This document shows, piece after piece, positions 57,156 through 64,000 of a stretch of 64,000 nt of DNA. Below the pieces are notes generated by a model. It did not search any database. It saw only the letters and a list, made by a program, of their open reading frames with translations, and was not told the DNA's origin. Where the stretch lies: contig NZ_LGEG01000002.1 in assembly GCF_001280125.1 (NCBI RefSeq), forward strand, positions 62,001 through 126,000, given 5' to 3'. Source of the stretch: Streptomyces sp. NRRL F-6492. GTDB taxonomy: Bacteria; Actinomycetota; Actinomycetes; Streptomycetales; Streptomycetaceae. The first letter of the stretch is position 1. The number at the start of each line of letters is the position of its first letter. A program made the translations under genes and the position numbers.

Positions 57156-57226
57156 CTCGCCTTTTGTCAGGAGATAGTGGTACGCAGGAGCCTTACAAGA
57201 TCCGTTCGCAGAAAAGGAAGTTCGCG

Positions 57227-58312
57227 ATGCCGCAGCACGTCCAGGGGGTCATCGCCCCCGGCAAAAACGAACCGGTACGGGTCGAGACGATCGTGATCCC
57301 CGATCCGGGCCCCGGCGAGGCCGTCGTGAAGATCCAGGCGTGCGGCGTCTGCCACACCGACCTCCACTACAAGCAGGGCGGCATCAACGACGAGTTCCCC
57401 TTCCTCCTCGGCCACGAGGCCGCCGGAATCGTGGAGTCGGTCGGCGAGGGCGTCACCGACGTCGCCCCCGGCGACTTCGTGATCCTCAACTGGCGTGCCG
57501 TGTGCGGCACCTGCCGCGCCTGTCTGCGCGGCCGCCCCTGGTACTGCTTCGACACCCACAACGCCGAGCAGCGCATGACCCTGCTCGACGGCACGGAGCT
57601 CTCCCCGGCCCTCGGCATCGGCGCCTTCGCCGAGAAGACCCTCGTCGCCTCCGGCCAGTGCACCAAGGTCGACCCCGCCGTCGCCCCCGAGGTCGCGGGC
57701 CTCCTCGGCTGCGGCGTGATGGCCGGCATCGGCGCCGCCCTCAACACCGGCAACGTCGGCCGCGGCGACACCGTCGCCGTCATCGGCTGCGGCGGCGTCG
57801 GCGACGCGGCGGTCGTCGGCGCCCGCCTCGCCGGAGCCTCGAAGATCATCGCCGTCGACGTCGACGACCGGAAGCTGGAGACGGCGAAGGCGATGGGCGC
57901 CACCCACACCGTCGACTCCCGCTCCACCGACCCCGTCGAGGCGATCCGCGAACTCACCGGCGGCTTCGGCGCCGACGTCGTCATCGAGGCCGTCGGCCGC
58001 CCGGAGACGTACGAGCAGGCCTTCTACGCCCGCGACCTGGCCGGCACCGTCGTCCTCGTCGGCGTCCCCACCCCCGAAATGAAGCTCGAACTGCCCCTCC
58101 TCGACGTCTTCGGCCGCGGCGGCGCGCTCAAGTCCTCCTGGTACGGCGACTGCCTGCCCTCCCGCGACTTCCCGATGCTCGTCGACCTGCACCAGCAGGG
58201 CCGCATCGACCTCGCCGCCTTCGTCACCGAGACCATCGGCCTCGGCGAGGTCGAGCAGGCCTTCGCCCGCATGCACCAGGGCGACGTCCTGCGCTCGGTG
58301 GTGGTGCTGTGA
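57227..58312 (+). CDS. S-(hydroxymethyl)mycothiol dehydrogenase
   Basis: The start at [20 protein letters not shown] (ATG at 57227) follows AAGGAAG. The 361-residue zinc MDR enzyme has the catalytic Cys in [15 protein letters not shown], four structural-zinc Cys in [15 protein letters not shown], the mycothiol-enzyme signature [29 protein letters not shown], the NAD motif [10 protein letters not shown] and [13 protein letters not shown]. It oxidises the spontaneous adduct of formaldehyde with mycothiol (called MscR or AdhE2 in mycobacteria). Its stop overlaps the next start by one base, so the pair is coupled. Confidence 0.96.
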   Translation: MPQHVQGVIAPGKNEPVRVETIVIPDPGPGEAVVKIQACGVCHTDLHYKQGGINDEFPFLLGHEAAGIVESVGEGVTDVAPGDFVILNWRAVCGTCRACLRGRPWYCFDTHNAEQRMTLLDGTELSPALGIGAFAEKTLVASGQCTKVDPAVAPEVAGLLGCGVMAGIGAALNTGNVGRGDTVAVIGCGGVGDAAVVGARLAGASKIIAVDVDDRKLETAKAMGATHTVDSRSTDPVEAIRELTGGFGADVVIEAVGRPETYEQAFYARDLAGTVVLVGVPTPEMKLELPLLDVFGRGGALKSSWYGDCLPSRDFPMLVDLHQQGRIDLAAFVTETIGLGEVEQAFARMHQGDVLRSVVVL

Positions 58313-58941
58313 TGACCGCCCGGATCGACCACCTCGTCACCTCCGGCACCTTCAGCCTCGACGGCGGCACCTGGGACGTCGACAACAACGTCTGGATCGT
58401 CGGCGACGACACCGAGGCGATCGTCATCGACGCCGCCCACGACGCCGGGGCCATCCTCGCCGCGCTCGACGGACGCACCCTGCGCGCCATCGTCTGCACC
58501 CACGCCCACAACGACCACGTGGACGCGGCCCCGGCGCTCGCGGCCGCCACCGGCGCCCGCATCCTGCTCCACCCCGCCGACCTGCCGCTGTGGAAGCGGA
58601 CCCACCCCGACCACAGCCCGGACGGCGACCTCGCCGACGGCCAGGTCCTCACCATCGCCGGCACCGACCTCACGGTCCTGCACACCCCGGGCCACGCCCC
58701 GGGAGCGGTCAGCCTGTACGCGCCGGAGCTCGGCACGGTCTTCACCGGTGACACCCTCTTCCAGGGCGGCCCCGGCGCCACCGGCCGGTCCTTCTCGGAC
58801 TTCCCCACGATCGTCGACTCGATCCGGGACAGGCTCCTCGCCCTGCCGCCGGAGACGGTGGTGCGCACCGGCCACGGCGACACCACCACCGTCGGCGCCG
58901 AGGCCCCCCACCTCCAGGAGTGGATCAGCCGGGGCCACTGA
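58312..58941 (+). CDS. MBL-fold hydrolase paired with mycothiol formaldehyde dehydrogenase
   Basis: The ATG at 58312 overlaps the preceding stop (TGATG). The 209-residue enzyme has the metallo-beta-lactamase motifs THAHNDHVDAAPALA, HTPGHAPGAVSLY and FTGDTLFQGGPGATG, the glyoxalase II-like arrangement for two metal ions. In actinomycetes this gene regularly follows S-(hydroxymethyl)mycothiol dehydrogenase; hydrolysis of the formylmycothiol product to formate and mycothiol is the natural inference. Its 3' end overlaps the convergent pseudouridine synthase gene by 17 bp. Confidence 0.92.
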   Translation: MTARIDHLVTSGTFSLDGGTWDVDNNVWIVGDDTEAIVIDAAHDAGAILAALDGRTLRAIVCTHAHNDHVDAAPALAAATGARILLHPADLPLWKRTHPDHSPDGDLADGQVLTIAGTDLTVLHTPGHAPGAVSLYAPELGTVFTGDTLFQGGPGATGRSFSDFPTIVDSIRDRLLALPPETVVRTGHGDTTTVGAEAPHLQEWISRGH

Positions 58942-59851
58942 GCCGCAGCCGGCTCCCGAAGCGCATCGCGCGGCCCGTGAACGGGTCGGTGAACTCCAGC
59001 GTCCGCGCCAGCAGGTGCAGCGGACGCCCGAAGTCCTCCGGCCCGTCCTCACGGACCACCGGATAGACCGGATCGTTCAGGATCGGCAGCCCGAGCGCGT
59101 TCATGTGCACCCGCAGCTGGTGCGTCCGCCCGGTCACCGGCTCCAGCCGGTACCGGCCGAGCCCGCCCGCGTGCGCCACGAGCGCGATCCGGCTCTCGGC
59201 GTTCGGCTCGCCCGGCACCTCCCGGGCGGCCATCACCCCGCGCTCCTTCTCGATCCGGCTCCGCACCGTCACCGGCAGCCCCACCGCCGGGTCGTGCGGC
59301 GCCACCGCCTCGTACTCCTTGCGCACGGCCCGGTCCCGGAACAGCGTCTGGTACGCCCCCCGGTCCTCCTCCCGCACGACGAAGAGGACGAGCCCCGCCG
59401 TCAGCCGGTCGAGCCGGTGCGCGGGCTGCAACCGGGGCAGCCCCAGGTCCCTCCGCAGCCGCGCCGTCGCGGTCTCCGTGACGTGCCGCCCCCGGGGCAT
59501 CGTCGCCAGGAAGTGCGGCTTGTCGGCCACCACGATCCGCTCGTCCCGGTACACGACCCCGACCCCGAACGGCACCGGAGCCTCCGGCGGGAAGTCCCGG
59601 TGGAACCAGAGCCACCGCCCCGCGGCGTACGGCTCGTCCCCGGCGACCGGCCCGTCGGTCCCGACGAACCGCCCCGCCCGCAGCATCTCCTCGACCCGCC
59701 CGGCCCCGACGGCCGCCCCGTACCGGTCGAGCAGGTGGTCCCGTACGGTCGCCCAGGCGCCGTCCGGATCCTCCGGCAGCCGCACCCGTACGGGATCGAT
59801 CCCGTCCCGCTGGGACAGCGGCGACGCGGGGGGCCTGGTTCTGCGTCTCAC
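58925..59851 (-). CDS. RluA-family RNA pseudouridine synthase
   Basis: The GTG at 59851 follows GAGGCGGAGCG and gives 308 residues; the longer ATG form adds an Arg-rich leader. The RluA catalytic loop HRLDRLTAGLV carries the nucleophile Asp at about residue 148. The other conserved parts are YRDERIVVADKPHFLATMPRGRHV, RKEYEAV, SRI and VTGRTHQLRVHMNALGLPILNDPVYP. An S4-like N-terminal segment is partial (AGRVEEMLRAGRFVG). It converts uridine to pseudouridine in rRNA or tRNA. It is close to tRNA-Leu but independent. Confidence 0.94.
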   Translation of the reverse strand: MRRRTRPPASPLSQRDGIDPVRVRLPEDPDGAWATVRDHLLDRYGAAVGAGRVEEMLRAGRFVGTDGPVAGDEPYAAGRWLWFHRDFPPEAPVPFGVGVVYRDERIVVADKPHFLATMPRGRHVTETATARLRRDLGLPRLQPAHRLDRLTAGLVLFVVREEDRGAYQTLFRDRAVRKEYEAVAPHDPAVGLPVTVRSRIEKERGVMAAREVPGEPNAESRIALVAHAGGLGRYRLEPVTGRTHQLRVHMNALGLPILNDPVYPVVREDGPEDFGRPLHLLARTLEFTDPFTGRAMRFGSRLRLSGPG

Positions 59852-59948
59852 CGCTCCGCCTCGTGCCGTCCGTACGCACGCGCGCCCGTGACGCACGCGC
59901 ATACGCGGAAGTCCCGGTCGAGAAGATCTCGACCGGGACTCCGTGTGG

Positions 59949-60033
59949 TGTCCGAGGGGGGACTTGAACCCCCACGCCCGATAAAGGGCACTAGCACCTC
60001 AAGCTAGCGCGTCTGCCATTCCGCCACCCGGAC
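59949..60033 (-). tRNA. tRNA-Leu (anticodon GAG)
   Basis: On the minus strand the 85-nt sequence begins GTCCGGGTGGCGGAATGGCA and ends CTCGGAC plus discriminator A. The acceptor stem pairs GTCCGGG with CTCGGAC (one G-T). The anticodon stem CTAGC/GCTAG closes the loop TTGAGGT, with anticodon GAG. The long variable arm (TGCCC...GGGCG) marks a class II tRNA, and GGTTCAAGTCC is the T-loop. No CCA is encoded. Confidence 0.96.
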
Positions 60034-60252
60034 AAGGTGTCTGTCTTCCCGGCCGCTGGGCCCTTCCGACGAGGAAAACCATAGCAAACATTCGGGGTGG
60101 TCGATCACCACCCCCGGGCGGCCCCGGACGGCCCCGGGCATGTGACAGCCGCATGACGGTCGGCGGGCGGCCTTGGGCCGCGAGGGGGCCGCGCGGGAGG
60201 ATGGGGGGAGACCACCAGCAATCACGTGGGGCACGTAGTGGGAGGAAGCAGC

Positions 60253-61578
60253 GTGAGCGAGTCGAACACGGCCGGGAGCGTCCGCGGCGAGGACGAGGTA
60301 GTCGACCTCTGTCGCGACCTCATCCGCATCGACACCAGCAACTACGGCGACCACTCGGGGCCGGGGGAGCGGGCGGCGGCGGAGTACATCGCGGAGAAGC
60401 TCGCCGAGGTCGGCCTCGAACCGAAGGTCATCGAGTCGCACCGGGGCCGGGCCTCCACCGTCGCCCGGATCGAGGGCGAGGACCCGTCGCGGCCCGCCCT
60501 GCTGATCCACGGCCACACCGACGTCGTCCCGGCCAACGCCGAGGACTGGACCCACCACCCCTTCTCCGGGGAGATCGCCGACGGCTGCGTCTGGGGCCGC
60601 GGCGCCGTCGACATGAAGGACATGGACGCGATGACCCTCGCGGTCGTGCGGGACCGGCTGCGCAGCGGCCGCAAGCCCCCGCGCGACGTCGTCCTCGCCT
60701 TCCTCGCCGACGAGGAGGCCGGCGGCACCTACGGCGCCCGGCACCTGGTCGACGAGCACCGGGACCTCTTCGAGGGGGTCACCGAGGCGATCGGCGAGGT
60801 CGGCGGCTTCTCCTTCACCGTCAACGAGAACCTGCGGCTCTACCTGGTGGAGACGGCCCAGAAGGGCATGCACTGGATGCGGCTGACCGTCGAGGGCACC
60901 GCGGGCCACGGCTCGATGACCAACGACGACAACGCCATCACGGAGCTCTGCGAGGCCGTGGGCCGCCTCGGCCGCCACCAGTGGCCGGTGAGGGTCACCA
61001 AGACCGTCCGCTCCTTCCTGGACGAACTCTCGGACGCCCTGGGCACCCCGCTCGACCCCGAGGACATGGACGCCACCCTCGCCAAGCTCGGTGGCATCGC
61101 CAAGATGATCGGCGCCACCCTGCGCAACTCGGCCGCCCCGACCATGCTCGGCGCCGGCTACAAGGTGAACGTGATCCCCGGCCAGGCCACGGCGCACGTC
61201 GACGGCCGCTTCCTGCCCGGATACGAGCAGGAGTTCCTGGCCGACCTCGACCGGATCCTCGGGCCCCGGGTGAAGCGCGAGGACGTGCACGGCGACAAGG
61301 CCCTGGAGACCAGCTTCGACGGCGCCCTGGTCGACGCCATGCAGCTGGCCCTGCGCGCCGAGGACCCGATCGCCCGCGCCGTGCCGTACATGCTCTCCGG
61401 CGGCACCGACGCCAAGTCCTTCGACGACCTCGGCATCCGCTGCTTCGGCTTCGCCCCGCTCCAGCTGCCGCCGGAGCTCGACTTCGCCGGCATGTTCCAC
61501 GGCGTGGACGAGCGGGTCCCGGTCGACGGCCTCAAGTTCGGCGCCCGCGTCCTGGACCGCTTCCTGGACGCCTGCTGA
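60253..61578 (+). CDS. M20/M25/M40-family metallopeptidase
   Basis: The GTG at 60253 follows GGAGGA with 6-nt spacing. The 441-residue dinuclear zinc enzyme has HGHTDVVP (zinc His and Asp), GRGAVDMKDMDAM (bridging Asp), LADEEAGGTYG (catalytic and zinc Glu pair), the dimerisation-domain TAGHGSM and a C-terminal His in FAGMFHGVDERVP. It is most like ArgE/DapE-type deacylases and dipeptidases of the M20 family. It is transcribed alone, followed after 166 bp by the chaplin genes. Substrate unproven. Confidence 0.94.
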   Translation: MSESNTAGSVRGEDEVVDLCRDLIRIDTSNYGDHSGPGERAAAEYIAEKLAEVGLEPKVIESHRGRASTVARIEGEDPSRPALLIHGHTDVVPANAEDWTHHPFSGEIADGCVWGRGAVDMKDMDAMTLAVVRDRLRSGRKPPRDVVLAFLADEEAGGTYGARHLVDEHRDLFEGVTEAIGEVGGFSFTVNENLRLYLVETAQKGMHWMRLTVEGTAGHGSMTNDDNAITELCEAVGRLGRHQWPVRVTKTVRSFLDELSDALGTPLDPEDMDATLAKLGGIAKMIGATLRNSAAPTMLGAGYKVNVIPGQATAHVDGRFLPGYEQEFLADLDRILGPRVKREDVHGDKALETSFDGALVDAMQLALRAEDPIARAVPYMLSGGTDAKSFDDLGIRCFGFAPLQLPPELDFAGMFHGVDERVPVDGLKFGARVLDRFLDAC

Positions 61579-61669
61579 GACCGCCCGCCGGGACCGTCCG
61601 CCGTGAGTGCCCGCGGAATTCGTCCGTGCGTTTGCGCGTGCCCGAAAAGAGTGAATGAACTCGGGCGCT

Positions 61670-61697
61670 CGTAGCCCCCACCCTTCCCCCTCGTTAC
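61670..61697 (+). promoter_or_regulatory. Sigma-BldN-like promoter of chpH
   Basis: CGTAGC (61670-61675) and CGTTAC (61692-61697) are separated by 16 nt. This resembles the sigma-BldN pattern of CGTAAC-N16-CGTTGA that I recall for developmental genes including chaplins. It is 48 bp upstream of the chpH ATG. Confidence 0.45.
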
Positions 61698-61744
61698 AGG
61701 TGTGCGGTCCGCGGCTGGGGCCGCATTGCCAACTAGGAGGAATA

Positions 61745-61978
61745 ATGATCAAGAAGGTCGTCGCTGCTGCGGCTGCCACTGGCGGTCTCGTTCTCGCGGG
61801 TGCGGGCATGGCCGTTGCCGACGCGGGTGCCCAGGGTGCGGCCATCGGTTCCCCCGGTGTCCTCTCGGGCAACGTCGTCCAGGTGCCGGTTCACGTTCCC
61901 GTGAACCTGTGCGGCAACACGGTCTCCGTGATCGGCCTGCTGAACCCCGCCTTCGGCAACACCTGCGTCAACGCCTGA
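61745..61978 (+). CDS. chpH: Short chaplin
   Basis: The ATG at 61745 follows AGGAGG with a 4-nt spacer. The 77-residue precursor has a signal peptide (cut after VADA near residue 27) and one chaplin domain: GSPGVLSGNVVQVPVHVPVNLCGNTVSVIGLLNPAFGNTC, with Cys56 and Cys74 forming the disulfide. Chaplins self-assemble into amyloid-like surfactant fibrils that let aerial hyphae escape the medium and coat spores. It lies next to a long chaplin, exactly the chpH-chpC pairing known from S. coelicolor. Confidence 0.96.
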   Translation: MIKKVVAAAAATGGLVLAGAGMAVADAGAQGAAIGSPGVLSGNVVQVPVHVPVNLCGNTVSVIGLLNPAFGNTCVNA

Positions 61979-62012
61979 CGTTGTGCCCCGCCCCGTGGGG
62001 GCGTGAGCCGGT

Positions 62013-62049
62013 CCGGCCCCGGAGTGCGTGCCATGCACTCCGGGGCCGG
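62013..62049 (+). terminator. Perfect 15-bp hairpin between chpH and chpC
   Basis: CCGGCCCCGGAGTGC (62013-62027) and GCACTCCGGGGCCGG (62035-62049) pair perfectly with a 7-nt loop. It lies 34 bp after the chpH stop and 69 bp before the chpC ATG. It could end most chpH transcripts or set the ratio of the two messages. Confidence 0.8.
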
Positions 62050-62118
62050 TGGCCATTTCCGCCCCGGGCCCTCCGCCCGGTGGCACCTCTTCGAAGCCGA
62101 GCAGGCAGGGAACAAGCT

Positions 62119-62829
62119 ATGCGACAGGTCACGCGCAAGGGCCTCATCACCGTTGCGGCCGCGGGCGGCGTCTTCGCCGCGGTCGGCGGCGGTTATGCGC
62201 ACGCCGACTCCGGTGCGAACGGCGCGGCCACGAACTCCCCGGGCGTCGCGTCCGGCAATTCCGTCCAGGTCCCGGTGCACGTGCCGGTGAACGCCTGCGG
62301 AAACACCGTCAGCGTCGTCGGGCTGCTGAATCCGGCGATGGGCAACAAGTGCGCCAACGTCTCCGGGCCCGGAAAGCCGGGCAAGCCCGGCGGCGGGTCC
62401 TCCGCCGGGGGCCACACGAGCGACTCGCTCGGCGTGGGCTCCGGGAACAACGTCCAGGTGCCGGTCGACGTCCCGGTGAACGCGTGCGGCAACAGCGTCT
62501 CGGTCATCGGCCTCCTCAACCCGGCCGCGGGCAACGACTGCGCCAACGAGGTCGAGCCGACGCACCCGGGGAACCCCGGAAACCCCGAGAACCCGGGCAA
62601 CCCCGGCACCCCCGGAAACCCCGGCACTCCCGAGACCCCCGGCACCCCGGGCACCCCCGGCACCGAGGGCGGGTCGAACAACCCCGGCACGCACGTCGCG
62701 GCGCCGCCGCGGGCCGTCGAGGAGCTCGCCGAGACCGGCTCCGGGCCGCTCGGCGTGATCGTCCCGGCCGGCGCCGGACTGCTGCTCGCCGGTTCGCTGA
62801 TCTACCGCCGCGCCCGCCGCGCCGCCTGA
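62119..62829 (+). CDS. chpC: Long chaplin with sortase signal
   Basis: The ATG at 62119 follows CAGGGAA. The 236-residue precursor has a signal peptide (cut after AHA, residue ~29), chaplin domain 1 at ~38-80 (Cys60/Cys78), a short Gly/Pro/Ser linker, chaplin domain 2 at ~103-142 (Cys123/Cys141), a collagen-like Pro/Gly/Asn/Thr stretch (HPGNPGNPENPGNPGTPGNP and onward), then the sorting signal LAETG at 203-207, a hydrophobic helix and RRARRAA. Long chaplins are joined to peptidoglycan by class E sortases, which recognise LAxTG. It anchors the fibrils formed by ChpH-type proteins to the wall. Confidence 0.96.
   Translation: MRQVTRKGLITVAAAGGVFAAVGGGYAHADSGANGAATNSPGVASGNSVQVPVHVPVNACGNTVSVVGLLNPAMGNKCANVSGPGKPGKPGGGSSAGGHTSDSLGVGSGNNVQVPVDVPVNACGNSVSVIGLLNPAAGNDCANEVEPTHPGNPGNPENPGNPGTPGNPGTPETPGTPGTPGTEGGSNNPGTHVAAPPRAVEELAETGSGPLGVIVPAGAGLLLAGSLIYRRARRAA
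62568..62663 (+). repeat. Collagen-like Pro/Gly triplet repeats in chpC
   Basis: About ten 9-bp units of GGxAAyCCC/GGCACCCCC type encode Gly-Asn-Pro and Gly-Thr-Pro triplets. They form the spacer between the second chaplin domain and the sorting signal. The unit number is expected to vary between strains. Confidence 0.8.
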
Positions 62830-62871
62830 GGACGGCGCACGGCCGAGGCCGTGTGACACGCGCCACGCACA

Positions 62872-62896
62872 GGGGCCCCGCACACCGCGGGGCCCC
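62872..62896. terminator. Terminator between chpC and convergent DUF5703 gene
   Basis: GGGGCCCCGC (62872-62881) and GCGGGGCCCC (62887-62896) form a 10-bp perfect stem with an ACACC loop, followed by TTCT. It lies 43 bp after chpC and 19 bp after the DUF5703 stop in the other direction. Confidence 0.85.
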
Positions 62897-62914
62897 TTCT
62901 CGTCGTCCTTCGGG

Positions 62915-63103
62915 CTACCAGGTCGCCCTGACCTGGCGGATGATCCGCCGCTTCAGCCGCACCCTGCGGCTCCCGTCCCGGTGCAGGCTCAGACGGTCCA
63001 ACTCCCAGTGTCCGTACTCGGCATGATCGGTCAGCAGCCGCGTCGCCTCCTTGCGGGAGACACCGCGCGGCACGTACACGTCGACAAATTCGTATTCCGG
63101 CAT
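62915..63103 (-). CDS. DUF5703 small conserved protein
   Basis: The 62-residue product MPEYEFVDVYVPRGVSRKEA, with WELDRLSLHRDGSRRVRLKRRIIRQ at the end, matches the actinobacterial DUF5703 family almost over its full length. It is basic, with a beta-alpha-beta-like layout and no membrane segment. It lacks an evident ribosome site. Its position beside chaplins is conserved from what I recall, but its role is unknown. It is divergent from the following gene with 47 bp between them. Confidence 0.9.
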   Translation of the reverse strand: MPEYEFVDVYVPRGVSRKEATRLLTDHAEYGHWELDRLSLHRDGSRRVRLKRRIIRQVRATW

Positions 63104-63150
63104 CGCATCTATTGTGCGGGCACGGCCCCGGTACGGATAGCGTCTGTCCC

Positions 63151-63846
63151 ATGTCTGATGCTGCGCAGCCCACCGCTGCCGAGGTACGTGCCGCCGCCGA
63201 GGCGGTCAAAGCCGCACTGGACCGTCACCTCGCGGCGGTCGAACGCCGCACGGGGGACGACGACCCGGCCGTCTACGAGGCCTTCAACGCCCTGGCCTCG
63301 GCGGCCGAGACCTACGACGAACTCCTCTACGACCACTACGACGAGGTCACCCCCTTCGAGATCCCCGGAGCGGACGGCTCCCTGCCGCCGTACACCGGAC
63401 CCGACGAACCCCACGCCCTCAGCCTCCTGATCCGCCGCGACTACGCCGTGGCGGAACCCCGGCGACTGCTCGCCCAGGCCCGCCGAGTCGCCGAGAGCGG
63501 CGGCGAGGACGTCACCGGGGCGGCCGCCAAGGCCGGGGTCTCGCCCCTCGCCGCGCTCGGCGTGCTCTTCGGCGAGTACGAGCCGGACGAGATCGCCTCC
63601 CGGCACAAGGACTTCGGTCTGGAGGAGGGCGACTCCACGCTCTGGGTCGTCGCGGCCGACGAGCTCCCGGAACCGGGGGAGTGGCTCGGCGCCCCCTTCG
63701 AGCACGCGGACCCGGAGCGGATCGTCTGCCGCTTCGACGTCAGCTCCGTCTTCGACGAGGACGAGGACGAGGACGAGGAAGCGGAAGCGGAAGAGGACGA
63801 CGACGGCGCCGCCGAAGGCGGCACGGTCGGGAGGGTCCGCGCCTGA
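63151..63846 (+). CDS. Conserved hypothetical protein with acidic C-terminus
   Basis: The ATG at 63151 (MSDAAQPTAAEVRAAAEAVKAAL) has no ribosome site. TAGCGT ends eight nt before it, so a leaderless transcript is possible. The 231-residue protein is mostly helical, with HLAAVERRTGDDDPAVYEAFNALASAAETYDELLYDHYDEVTPF, GVSPLAALGVLFGEYEPDEIASRHKDFGLEEGDSTLWVVAADELPEPGEWLG and a final ~25-residue run of Asp/Glu (FDEDEDEDEEAEAEEDDD). I recognise it only as a conserved actinomycete hypothetical. The acidic tail suggests binding to a basic partner. Confidence 0.85.
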   Translation: MSDAAQPTAAEVRAAAEAVKAALDRHLAAVERRTGDDDPAVYEAFNALASAAETYDELLYDHYDEVTPFEIPGADGSLPPYTGPDEPHALSLLIRRDYAVAEPRRLLAQARRVAESGGEDVTGAAAKAGVSPLAALGVLFGEYEPDEIASRHKDFGLEEGDSTLWVVAADELPEPGEWLGAPFEHADPERIVCRFDVSSVFDEDEDEDEEAEAEEDDDGAAEGGTVGRVRA

Positions 63847-63868
63847 CCTCCGGGCCGACGCGGGGACG

Positions 63869-63910
63869 CGGGAGGGCCGGGACGCCGTACGAGGCGTCCC
63901 GGCCCTCCCG
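63869..63910. terminator. Perfect 18-bp bidirectional terminator
   Basis: CGGGAGGGCCGGGACGCC (63869-63886) and GGCGTCCCGGCCCTCCCG (63893-63910) are fully complementary with a 6-nt loop GTACGA. It lies 23 bp after the acidic protein gene and 7 bp before the stop of the convergent gene. Confidence 0.92.
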
Positions 63911-63916
63911 CCGTTC

Positions 63917-64000
63917 CTACTCCCCGGGAGCGGCGAGCAGCGCCTCCAGGAGCGGCCGCAGCCGTGTCGTGCGCTCCGGGGCCACCCCCTCGGCCACCGC
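63917..64000 (-). CDS. C-terminal end of a leftward gene (cut by window)
   Basis: On the minus strand the frame is open from the right edge to a TAG at 63917-63919 and encodes VAPERTTRLRPLLEALLAAPGE at its end. The codon use is like the neighbours, and it stops just beyond a strong shared terminator, so it is the 3' end of a real gene. Only 27 residues are visible and the family cannot be named. Confidence 0.6.
   Translation of the reverse strand, partial: AVAEGVAPERTTRLRPLLEALLAAPGE

Noticed and set aside
59949..60033. tRNA-Leu as a possible integration site for a mobile element
   Set aside because: No integrase, direct repeat of the tRNA 3' end or foreign composition was seen on either side.

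Overview
This 64 kb window is high-GC actinobacterial DNA, almost certainly from a Streptomyces chromosome. The evidence is the extreme third-position GC of the coding regions, the chaplin pair chpH/chpC (aerial-hypha coat proteins), a mycothiol-dependent formaldehyde dehydrogenase, SoxR with its four-cysteine cluster, secreted proteins with long Pro/Gly tails, and terminators that are strong GC hairpins without T tracts. From memory, the gene order resembles the S. coelicolor SCO1670-SCO1730 region read backwards; I could not check this. No phage, insertion sequence, CRISPR array or biosynthetic cluster was seen.

Layout. 1-8.4 kb: the end of a TctA-type permease, a small secreted protein, DUF402 and tandem-GNAT genes, a small GntR regulator, a DUF5925 AAA ATPase, and a three-gene operon with 4-bp overlaps (two GT2 glycosyltransferases and a polysaccharide deacetylase). 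8.4-15.7 kb: a secreted SGNH hydrolase, a membrane pseudokinase, a tiny basic protein, a class III CoA-transferase, an orphan type-ISP specificity-like protein, and a GntR regulator next to homogentisate dioxygenase. 15.8-20.6 kb: three translationally coupled genes for an envelope system: a secreted beta-helix protein with a membrane C-terminus, a lipoprotein with a cupredoxin-like C-terminus, and a polytopic membrane protein.

20.6-39.5 kb: accessory metabolism and regulators. It holds a TetR with an acidic repeat insertion, a Baeyer-Villiger-type flavoprotein, a molybdopterin oxidoreductase, a CitMHS transporter, a class F sortase with a possible partner surface protein, an aldehyde/alcohol dehydrogenase pair, two drug/metabolite-type transporters, a truncated ArsR regulator, a TetR/acyl-CoA dehydrogenase pair, a TetR/MaoC hydratase pair, and soxR. 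39.6-50.3 kb: a secreted erythromycin-esterase-like protein, a NamZ-type exo-muramidase, and an SDR/TetR/acyl-CoA dehydrogenase/phosphotransferase group that looks like the split bacterial form of the ACAD10/11 hydroxy-acid pathway. An MBL hydrolase, a duplicated His-rich protein, two DUF202 membrane proteins and a Nudix hydrolase follow.

50.3-64 kb: a KstD-like FAD dehydrogenase with an operator inside its promoter, an ASCH-domain protein, the gluconate set (permease, kinase, FadR-type regulator), an amino acid permease, the mycothiol formaldehyde-detoxification pair, an RluA pseudouridine synthase, tRNA-Leu(GAG), an M20 peptidase, the chaplins and small conserved genes.

A recurring theme is that TetR- and GntR-family regulators sit beside clear inverted repeats. 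At least four operator motifs recur within the window and suggest small local regulons for acyl-CoA and aldehyde metabolism.
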